A DNA stretch of 64,000 bases, from assembly GCA_003139095.1 (NCBI GenBank), contig PLHW01000075.1:95123-159122 (forward strand), in the 5' to 3' direction. The stretch comes from Acidobacteriaceae bacterium (lineage in GTDB: Bacteria > Acidobacteriota > Terriglobia > Terriglobales > Acidobacteriaceae). The translations under genes and the position numbers were made by a program. This document shows positions 36,604 through 44,112 of this stretch, piece by piece (the first letter of the stretch is position 1; each line of letters starts with the position of its first letter). The notes below the pieces were generated by a model. That model ran no database searches, had not been told where the DNA came from, and saw only the letters and a program-made list of their open reading frames with translations.

Positions 36604-37721
36604 TTGTTTGCTTTCCTGTGCATGAGCCTCGTGGCTTTTTCCCTCAACTCCGCGTCCCAACAAAAAGGGCCAGGTCTGTCAAATCGTCCGCAGGAGCCGA
36701 ATATTGTCGGCGGTGGCCAACAAAGCAAAAACGGCCAGAAGGTTTCTGGGGGCGAAACGAAACCTTCAAATGCGCGTCAGCTCCGGGTTGAGGTCATCAA
36801 AACATCGCAGATGGCGGAGACTCTTAGCGGGCTGAAATGCGACGAAGACGGCAACCTGTACATGCACGTTGATGTCTTCGGCCTCGCAGGAGTTCGCAAA
36901 TTGAGCCCGAAGGGCGAACCGCTTGCCTTATTCGAAGCAAAATCATCGAAAGTCGCCGTTTATAGAGCCGGAGATTTTCTCTCGCCTCGAATGCGGCCGT
37001 CTATGAACTGATCTCGGCGCGCGAACCACCGGCACGCTACGTGTTCGTGTACGCACCCGACGGAAAACTTAATTCCGAGATCAAGCTGCAAACGGGATTC
37101 TTCTTCGCGCCCCAGAGGATCGCTGTGTTTCCCTCGGGCGGACTTTTTGTCTCAGGGCTGGAACCAGACAAGGACAGCCCCGACACCTCGTGGCCGTTTC
37201 AAGGCATTTTTTCGTCGGACGGGACTCTTTTAAAGGAAGTGAATTTCGCAGATGATGAGGACATCTACGACCTGGCTGCCTCCGGAGACAAGCGAGTGGT
37301 CTTGCCCAACAATCCAAACAGCAACCTCGCGGTGGCGGGAGAATCGCTCGAAGCCGCAGCCGACGGAAACATCTACCTCATGCGGCGGATATCTCCGGCA
37401 ATCCTCTACGCTGTGGCTCCGGGCGGATCAGTCCGCGGGTTTACCGTTGATCCGGGCGACGAGGACTTCCTGCCATCCCACATGCACATCTCCGGAAACA
37501 GAATTACCATTTTGTTTCGCAAAGAGTTAACGGGTCAACAGATTCTGAAGGTCGTTGATCTTAAGGGTCACGTACAAGTCACGTACGAAGATCGTGGGGT
37601 CAATGGCGTCTCCGAGCTTGGACCGGCGTTTGCCTGTTACAACGCAAATACCGAGACATTTACGTTCCTAACGACGCTGGAGGACGGGAAGCTCGGCATA
37701 AAAACCGCTCAGCCGCAGTAA
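36604..37721 (+). pseudogene. Frameshifted secreted propeller-like protein
   Basis: The first part (36604-37011, 135 aa) starts with a signal-like segment (FAFLCMSLVAFSLNSASQQ) and then has LSGLKCDEDGNLYMHVDVFG. The second part (37041-37721 and upstream without a start) continues in another frame with FVYAPDGKLNSEIKL, RIAVFPSGGLFVSG and AAADGNIYLMRR. Reading across TTTTCTC at about 36975-36981 with one extra T joins them smoothly as GDF-SLASNAAVYELISARE. A single missing base therefore breaks one gene of about 370 aa. The 5' end may carry a second shift. This is either a real pseudogene or a sequencing error. No known function. Confidence 0.7.
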
Positions 37722-37782
37722 GGTCAGTTTCAAGACCGACAAAAATCGCATTGGCTTTGTTTTACAATCCGCGGGGAGGCTC

Positions 37783-38610
37783 ATGTCGTCGCCAGCGCTC
37801 TCCCCGCAACTCGTCGACCGCTACATCGCCGTCCTTGACGTGCCGCACCGCGGCCCTTCGCTCGAAGCGCTGCGCGAACTCGTGGCCGCCAATCTTACCC
37901 GCATTCCCTTCGAGAATATTTCCAAGCTCTACAACCTCAAGCATCGCGGCCTTGCCACTTTCGCGCCCATCGAACTTTATCTCGATGGCATCGAGCGCTA
38001 CCACTTCGGCGGCACCTGCTACGCCAATAATTTTCATTTCTATACGTTGCTTCAATCTCTCGGTTATGACGTGAGGCTCTGCGGAGCCGACATGAACACC
38101 CCGGACGTGCATCTCGTCATGATCGCGACTCTAGATCGGCGCGAGTACCTGATCGATGCCGGCTATGGAGGCCCGTTCCTGGCGCCCATCCCCCGCGATC
38201 TGCATAGCGACTTCGTCATCGTCGCGGGGCCAGATCGCTATGTGCTCAAGCCGCAGGATCCCAGCGGCCGCTCGCAGATGGAGATGTACGAGAACGACCG
38301 ACTCAAGCACAAGTACCTGGTAAAACCGGAAGCGCGAAACATCGAAGAGTTCGCCGGCGTGATCGCCAACTCGTTCCGGCCCGACGCCACATTCCTAAAT
38401 GCTCTTCTGCTCACCCGTTTCTACAAAGACCACTCCGTCAGGATTCACAACCTGACGCTGATCGAGTCGCGTGGAGGCGAGTCCACAATTCATCAACTCG
38501 GCGGCCGCGACGAGCTAATCGCCAAAATAGAAGAGCACTTCGAGATGCCGCGACAGATCGTCGCCGAAGCCGTAAACGACCTCAAAGAACTTCGCGACAT
38601 TTGGAACTGA
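37783..38610 (+). CDS. Arylamine N-acetyltransferase
   Basis: The product is 275 aa with the Cys-His-Asp triad of the NAT family: C79 (HFGGTCYANN), H110 (DVHLVMI) and D125 (YLIDAGYGG). The N-terminal RIPFENISKL is a family signature. It transfers acetyl from acetyl-CoA to arylamines or hydrazines through an acetyl-Cys intermediate; the physiological role is unknown. ATG 37783 has GGGGAGG upstream. The position usually held by Glu after the active Cys (GGxCxExN) is Ala-Asn here. Confidence 0.88.
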   Translation: MSSPALSPQLVDRYIAVLDVPHRGPSLEALRELVAANLTRIPFENISKLYNLKHRGLATFAPIELYLDGIERYHFGGTCYANNFHFYTLLQSLGYDVRLCGADMNTPDVHLVMIATLDRREYLIDAGYGGPFLAPIPRDLHSDFVIVAGPDRYVLKPQDPSGRSQMEMYENDRLKHKYLVKPEARNIEEFAGVIANSFRPDATFLNALLLTRFYKDHSVRIHNLTLIESRGGESTIHQLGGRDELIAKIEEHFEMPRQIVAEAVNDLKELRDIWN

Positions 38611-38731
38611 GCCTTTGCCGGACCGCGAATCTTGCCGCAAATTTCCTCAGCGGTGACCCGGCGCACCGCACTGCCTCTAGCTTTTACAGTTGCACGACAA
38701 AAGCCGATAATGCTCGATAGGAATCGAGCAA

Positions 38732-39757
38732 ATGATGTTCACGTTCAGCAGGCGGACATTTTGCGCGGCACTGCTCTCCGCAGCCGCGGCCTCGGCAATC
38801 GCGGTCTGCCTGATTACGCCAAGCGCGCTCTACGCCCAAACCCCGGCCAGTCGCCTCATCCTCAAAGACGGCTCGTACCAGTCAGTCACCAAGTATGAAA
38901 TTCACGGCGAACGTGTGCGCTACTTCAGCGCCGAGCGCGGCGAGTGGGAAGAGGTTCCCAAAGACATGATCGACTGGGACGCCACCGAAAAATACGAGGA
39001 AGGCCGCCTCACGGGCGCATCCGCGGAGGCAACCGAACTCGATAAGGAACTCGAAGCCGAGCGCAAGACCGCCGAAGCGCGCACACCCGAGGTCGCCCCC
39101 GGTCTGCGCCTGTCCGATGAGGGTGGCGTTTATCTCCTCGATACCTACCACAATGAGCCGGAGCTCACCGAAATTCAGCAGTCCGGCAGCGACCTGAATC
39201 CCAACACGAAGTCGAACATTCTCCGCGCCGCCATCAACCCTCTTTCCGGATCGAAGCAGAGCATCGAACTTCCCGAAGCGCACGCCAAGGTGCAGTCGCA
39301 CACGGCGACTCCCTCGCTCTACGTCAACCTGGACACGGGCCAAGGCGCGCCCGCGCAGGTCTCGGCCGCCGATGCGACCGGCGTTACCACCGACGCGCCT
39401 ACGCTCCCTGCAACCGAGCGCTTCAAAATTATCCGCGTCGAATCGAAAGGCAAAAAGCGCGTCGCGGGCGCCGTAAAGCTCGCGGTCACCGGCAACGTGA
39501 AGACCGACGAACGTTTCATTCCCGCCACCGTAACTTCGTTGACGGGGGGCTGGATCAAGATCACTCCCATCGATCCTCTGCCCAACGCGGAATATGCTGT
39601 TGCAGAGATGCTCGGCAAGGATTCCATCAACCTGTATGTGTGGGATTTTGGCGTGAACCCAAACGCACCCGACAACCCGTTTGCCCTGAAGCCCTCGCCT
39701 CCAGACAAGCCAAAGGTCAACGCGCCGGACGATTTGCAGCAACGCAAAAAACAGTAG
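38732..39757 (+). CDS. Exported protein of unknown function
   Basis: The product is 341 aa. A twin-Arg-containing leader (FSRRTFCAALLSAAAASAIAVCLITPSALYAQ) is cleaved as a signal peptide. A short beta domain (LILKDGSYQSVTKYEIHGERVRYFSAERGEWEEVPKDMIDWDATEKYE) resembles an SH3-like region. A charged coiled region and a later beta domain (RFKIIRVESKGKKRVAGAVKL ... WIKITPIDPLPNAEYAVAEM) follow, with a Pro/Lys tail. No family recognised. ATG 38732 has AGGA 9 bases upstream. It is convergent with the cyclase gene. Confidence 0.75.
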   Translation: MMFTFSRRTFCAALLSAAAASAIAVCLITPSALYAQTPASRLILKDGSYQSVTKYEIHGERVRYFSAERGEWEEVPKDMIDWDATEKYEEGRLTGASAEATELDKELEAERKTAEARTPEVAPGLRLSDEGGVYLLDTYHNEPELTEIQQSGSDLNPNTKSNILRAAINPLSGSKQSIELPEAHAKVQSHTATPSLYVNLDTGQGAPAQVSAADATGVTTDAPTLPATERFKIIRVESKGKKRVAGAVKLAVTGNVKTDERFIPATVTSLTGGWIKITPIDPLPNAEYAVAEMLGKDSINLYVWDFGVNPNAPDNPFALKPSPPDKPKVNAPDDLQQRKKQ

Positions 39758-39761
39758 GGCG

Positions 39762-39796
39762 AGGAACTGAGAACTGATAGCTCAGGGCTGACAGCT
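39762..39796. repeat. Short repeat related to the 12.3-kb inverted repeat
   Basis: CTGAGAACTGATA (39767-39779) is shared with the inverted repeat between shc and hpnA. It is followed by AGCTCAGGGCTGACAGCT. It fills the 40-base spacer between two convergent genes. Confidence 0.55.
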
Positions 39797-39797
39797 T

Positions 39798-40850
39798 CTA
39801 CCGCTCCACCATCCCGCGCGAGGCTACGCCAATATTGTCGCGCGTCGTGTTCTTAACCACGTACATCATCTCGTCGGCCTGCCGAATAATATCGTGCGGT
39901 GTCTGCGCGTCATGCGGGAAGGTCGCCAGTCCCATGCTGGCGCGCACAGTCAGGTTCAATCCCTGCTCCTTGCAGAAATTTCCGGCGCGCAGCGACTCCT
40001 GCAAACGCCGCGCCACTACCACCGCCTGATCCTTGCTCGTTTGCGGCAGCAGCACCACAAATTCATCGCCTCCATAGCGAAACGCGAAGTCGATCAACCG
40101 CAGTTGCGCCTTGATCAGGTATCCAACCTCCGCCAGCAACCGGCTTCCCGCCAGGTGCCCATGCGTGTCGTTAACCGTTTTGAAATGGTCGAGATCGATA
40201 AAAATCACGCTGAACTGATAACCAAAGCGCGCCGAGCGGTACACTTCGGTTTCCAGCGTTTTATAAAGATGCCGCGCGTTGAACAGCCCCGTGCAGTCAT
40301 CCGTAATCGTGAGTTCCTGAATCTTCTCCACGGCGCGCGCGTTCTCAATGGAAATGGCCGCGTAATCGCATAGCGCCTGTAAGAAAAACATTTCCTGCTG
40401 GCTCAAGCCCACGCTGGCATTCACCAGTTGAATCACGCCCAGCACGCGGTGTTTGGAGCGCAGCGGCACGCAGATCACCGAATGCGTTTCAAGCTGCGTC
40501 ATCTCATCCAGGCGCGAGGAAAAACGCTCGTCCGCCTGAACATCCGGCACCATCAGCGGCTGTCCATGCTGCGCCACCCAGCCTGCAATTCCCTCCCCCA
40601 CTTTCAGCCGCGCCTTGGAGAGCACCTCCGCCGCCGCGCCCACGGCAATCGCAAAATATAGCTCGTCCTTCTCTTCATCCACCATGAGCAGCGACCACGT
40701 ATCTGGACGGAAATATTCCGCCATTTTCTCCATAATGGTCTGAAGAATCGAGTCGAGGTTCAGCGAGGACGTGAGCGCCTTGGCGACGTCGTGAAAGATC
40801 GTCAGCTCTTGCGACAGGCGAATTGGGGACGTGCCCGCAGCTTCAGGCAT
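39798..40850 (-). CDS. GAF-domain diguanylate cyclase
   Basis: The product is 350 aa from ATG 40850, with AGGAG 4 bases upstream. A GAF sensor domain (about 20-165) precedes a GGDEF domain (about 180-345) with an intact active site (FRYGGDEFVVLL). The inhibitory I-site RxxD lies exactly five residues before it (RLID-FAFRY-GGDEF). It makes c-di-GMP from two GTP, is probably subject to product inhibition, and is cytoplasmic. The PilZ protein at 4.0-4.6 kb could be one of its effectors, but there is no linkage. Confidence 0.93.
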   Translation of the reverse strand: MPEAAGTSPIRLSQELTIFHDVAKALTSSLNLDSILQTIMEKMAEYFRPDTWSLLMVDEEKDELYFAIAVGAAAEVLSKARLKVGEGIAGWVAQHGQPLMVPDVQADERFSSRLDEMTQLETHSVICVPLRSKHRVLGVIQLVNASVGLSQQEMFFLQALCDYAAISIENARAVEKIQELTITDDCTGLFNARHLYKTLETEVYRSARFGYQFSVIFIDLDHFKTVNDTHGHLAGSRLLAEVGYLIKAQLRLIDFAFRYGGDEFVVLLPQTSKDQAVVVARRLQESLRAGNFCKEQGLNLTVRASMGLATFPHDAQTPHDIIRQADEMMYVVKNTTRDNIGVASRGMVER

Positions 40851-40982
40851 CCACTCCTCGTGCAGGTGGGGATACGAAATTATAGGTTTCGCCGCGCGGG
40901 CCGGGCAACGAACGTTGGTAATATGTACCTGCGGAGCCAACTCGGCACGCCCGCACTTCCGGGCAGGGTTCCATTCGCCGCT

Positions 40983-43286
40983 CTACTTAACTGCCATTTC
41001 ATCTGCCCGCTTCCTCGCCTCTTCGGCTTCCGCCGTGCGTCCCTCTGAGTTATAGCATTCGGCGAGCAGGCTCCAGCGATCCCGGTTCGGCGCAAGTTTC
41101 GTAGCCGTCTCAGCAAACGGCGCGGCCCGTTTGGCGTCGTGCAATGCCAGCCATGCGCGGCCACGTCCTTCCGCTACCTTGGCGCTGAATGACGCATAGC
41201 CCGGCAGAGCGGTAACTTTCTTCTCAAATTCCTCCGCATGATCGAACGCCCCAAGCGCTCGTTCCGGCCGATTCATTGCCACTTCAACCTGGCCCAGAAA
41301 CAGATACCTGCCCGCCGGCGATACCGCGAGTTCGGCGGACTGTTCCAGGGCCGGCGCCGCCTCCGCATATCTCTTTTGCGAAACCAGAAGCCGCCCCAGC
41401 AAGAACCACGCCATATCCGTGCGCTTGATTCGCAACGACCGTCGATATTGCGCCTCCGCCTCCGCCGTTTTTCCGTTCGCCTGGAGCACCTGCCCGATCA
41501 ATATCGGCACGCCGGGATCGCCGGCGAACAACCGCTCTGCAATGTCCGCCGCATTCAGAGCGTCCTGGTCGCGCCCAAGCACGTAGTAGATTGAGGCCGT
41601 GTTCGCATAGAACTCATATCGCTCTGCCCGCTCCCGTGCACTCGACGGAAAACCGGGAAATTTGCCCCCGGCGGAATGGGCAGATTCCGAATCGCCAAAC
41701 GGCGGAGCGATCCGAAAACTCGCGCAATCGATTGCGAATTGCCGCAGCCAGCGCTCGTTTTCGGGCCGCCTCCGAACCAGCACAATCGAAACCTCGTCGA
41801 GATAGACCGCTTGCCAGTCTTTACTTGTGCAGTATTGCTGCAATGGCACATACTCAAGCCCACCCGATCGCGCCAGCGAAAGGATAATCGTGTTCATTCC
41901 ATATCGGTCGGCAGCCCGCGCCCACACCGCCGAATCGGGGGACGACTGTTGCAACTCCGCTTGCTCCAGCAAAATTTCCGGCGGGAATGGAATCCCGCGC
42001 CCGTCAGCGAAATCCGGGTACTTCGGACCGAGGCTTAGCGTCAAGTAGCCGCCGCTGTTGTAGTCGTTAAAAATCTGTCCCGGCAGTGCGTTCGCCTCAA
42101 TGAAATCGGCCGCCCGTTGCGGATACCACCACGAAAGCCCCGTTCCAAACCGCGAGAACTCACCATTCGCCAGATACGCACGGTCGCTAATCGTGTCAGC
42201 GGCATGAACCGCGGCGAGCGCCGCGAATGCAAAACCAGCCGTCGCTAACAAGAAACTCCTACCCGCCCTTCTCGGAGCCGATGCCGATAAAGAGACAATC
42301 GGCAAAACCTCCGCCGAAACCACAACCACTATAATGGCGAGCAACGCCTGAAAGCGCACATGCTCCACGGAGATGTAAGCGGCCCCCAGCAGCAATGCAG
42401 CCTCCACAAACCTGCGCCGATAAATGGCGGCCGCTGCCGCCACCACCCCAAAAAACAGCAGCCACCAGTAACCGCTGTTCGGATCGCGCAACTGAAATGC
42501 GCCCGCCAGCGACGCGAAAGTGAGCCGCATCGCAGACCACTCCCCGGGTACGCCGCCCTGGAACTCGGCCAACTTGTTGTGTGCCGCTAGCGCGCGATAA
42601 ACGCCAATGCCCCAGGGATTGCACAGCGTCGCCAGCAGCGCCGCCGCGAGCCACGGCGCCGCACGCTTTAAACGCCGGCTCGCCTCTGCACGCCGCGCGC
42701 CAAAACACAAATCTGCCAACTCCATCGCGACGTAAGCGCCCAGCAACGCGATCCCGGCGGAAAACCCCGAGTGCACGTTCACCCAAACCAGCATGATGGG
42801 CGCGAGCAGCCACAACCATGCCTCGCCATCCCGCCGATACTTCACCACCAGCGCCAGGCACGCAGCAAAGAAAAGCGTTGTAAATAAATCCGCGCGAGGC
42901 GCCGTCCGAAACGCGACCGATGGCACCGCTAAAATTCCAAGCGCGCAGGTCAACAGGCGCGGCCGTCCGACCGCAATCGCGATCACCGCGACGCAAGCCA
43001 ACCCGCCGATCCACGAGAGCGCCGCGAAGCCCCCCGCCGCATACGCGAGATAAAAGATTGCTCCGCCAAACGGCGGGTAAATCCACGGCACGCCGTACGC
43101 AGTGTAGGAGAGCACGTCCGTGCGCGGCACCTGATGATGCGTGACAAGGTAACGCCCGGTCGCCAGCAACCATCCCACGTCGAAGTCGGACACCGTGCGC
43201 AACCCCGCAACCAACGCGTATGCCAATACCAGCGCGAAAAGCGCCCAGATTGCGGCCCGCGATGCTCGTGGAGAAGAAGTGTCCAT
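40983..43286 (-). CDS. GT-C-like multi-TM protein with C-terminal TPR region
   Basis: The product is 767 aa. About 11-12 membrane helices fill residues 10-400. An early loop after TM1 (TVSDFDVGWLLATGRYLVTH ... PWIYPPFGG) recalls the acidic loop of GT-C glycosyltransferases. A soluble part (about 400-540) precedes TPR-like helices (YYVLGRDQDALNAADIAERLF, AEAEAQYRRSLRIKRTDMAWF, EAAPALEQSAELAVSPAGRYLFLGQVEVAM). It may transfer sugars from lipid carriers on the outer face of the inner membrane; this is inferred from topology. It lies upstream of the cyclase gene on the same strand. Confidence 0.7.
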   Translation of the reverse strand: MDTSSPRASRAAIWALFALVLAYALVAGLRTVSDFDVGWLLATGRYLVTHHQVPRTDVLSYTAYGVPWIYPPFGGAIFYLAYAAGGFAALSWIGGLACVAVIAIAVGRPRLLTCALGILAVPSVAFRTAPRADLFTTLFFAACLALVVKYRRDGEAWLWLLAPIMLVWVNVHSGFSAGIALLGAYVAMELADLCFGARRAEASRRLKRAAPWLAAALLATLCNPWGIGVYRALAAHNKLAEFQGGVPGEWSAMRLTFASLAGAFQLRDPNSGYWWLLFFGVVAAAAAIYRRRFVEAALLLGAAYISVEHVRFQALLAIIVVVVSAEVLPIVSLSASAPRRAGRSFLLATAGFAFAALAAVHAADTISDRAYLANGEFSRFGTGLSWWYPQRAADFIEANALPGQIFNDYNSGGYLTLSLGPKYPDFADGRGIPFPPEILLEQAELQQSSPDSAVWARAADRYGMNTIILSLARSGGLEYVPLQQYCTSKDWQAVYLDEVSIVLVRRRPENERWLRQFAIDCASFRIAPPFGDSESAHSAGGKFPGFPSSARERAERYEFYANTASIYYVLGRDQDALNAADIAERLFAGDPGVPILIGQVLQANGKTAEAEAQYRRSLRIKRTDMAWFLLGRLLVSQKRYAEAAPALEQSAELAVSPAGRYLFLGQVEVAMNRPERALGAFDHAEEFEKKVTALPGYASFSAKVAEGRGRAWLALHDAKRAAPFAETATKLAPNRDRWSLLAECYNSEGRTAEAEEARKRADEMAVK

Positions 43287-43452
43287 CCCGGAAGCTCAGA
43301 CGCACTCATTACTGGGTATCGCGTATTCTCGCGCGATTGCGCCAGTTACGCTCGTCACCGGATTTTTCCGATCACTTCGAACGAAGGCTTGTCTCATGGC
43401 CGAGGCCGGCCAGTACGCCGGCAGCGCCCCGCGTCGATTCGCGTCCAAACCG

Positions 43453-43797
43453 TCAAAGGCTACGAAGCTGGTCGCCGCTCGTACCCGGGCGGCTGCGGTT
43501 CACTGGATGAATCCGTCTCCACTCAATCAGTTCGTTCAAGTCGTAGCGATACGGCCCATAAGAGCAAAAGTTCTTTTCGTCAAACAATCTCTTGGCACCG
43601 CAGCCCAGGCAGACCTGGTAGGAATGCCCCTGCCCGCGCACCGGCCAACTCATTCGACGGTGCCAGCAACCGCGCAGCGCGACCAGAAATACGCCGGCCA
43701 CGCTCGTCGCCGCCAGGCCCAAGGGCCATAACCACGTGAATTTTCCGCTCGTTTTCTGATTTTTTGGCGATTTTCCCAGCTCTACCGCTTCCGACAT
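43453..43797 (-). CDS. Small membrane protein with Zn-ribbon-like Cys motif
   Basis: The product is 114 aa from ATG 43797, with GGGAG 5 bases upstream. One membrane helix (about 22-40, WLWPLGLAATSVAGVFLVALRG) precedes a short domain with CLGCGAKRLFDEKNFC. That spacing of cysteines could bind zinc. A YGPYRYDLNELIEWRRI tail follows. Function unknown. It is separated by 166 bases from the GT-C-like gene downstream. Confidence 0.65.
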   Translation of the reverse strand: MSEAVELGKSPKNQKTSGKFTWLWPLGLAATSVAGVFLVALRGCWHRRMSWPVRGQGHSYQVCLGCGAKRLFDEKNFCSYGPYRYDLNELIEWRRIHPVNRSRPGTSGDQLRSL

Positions 43798-44112
43798 CAC
43801 ATCTCCCGGCTATGGCTCAAGACTAGGACGATTCGACCAGCATGGCAAATCTGAAAGGTCGTGGCCGTCTCGCACCGTGAATTTACGCGCACGAACCGCG
43901 CTCATTGAGGAGTCGGCAAGCCTCACTTGGACGTGTACCAATGGACATTGCCTGACCAGCCTTCAGACTATTACGCTGGACCTGGTTCAGTTAACGCCTT
44001 GTCTGGGTTATCGCGTCAGGAGACCGCCTTCCATTGCAATTCGCTCATCAGATCGCCGGCAAGCATATTTGCGGAGTCTGTGCGATGATCGGCAGACGCA
44101 TCAAGGCTCCCT
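43798..44112. other. Gap of 315 bases between divergent genes
   Basis: This region must carry promoters for the Zn-ribbon protein and the amidase gene. No tRNA, terminator or strong repeat was seen. A GGCAAA...GAAAGG stretch near 43843-43859 faintly recalls a GEMM riboswitch but lacks the other conserved parts. Confidence 0.5.

Noticed and set aside
42259..43305. Minus-strand ORF of 348 aa in another frame of the GT-C-like gene
   Set aside because: Gly/Arg/Ala-rich frame-shifted shadow of the 767-aa membrane protein, which has regular TM helices.
43843..43870. Possible GEMM (c-di-GMP) riboswitch upstream of the amidase gene
   Set aside because: Only GGCAAA and GAAAG resemble the consensus; the second conserved strand and tetraloop receptor are missing. 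A covariance-model search would settle it.
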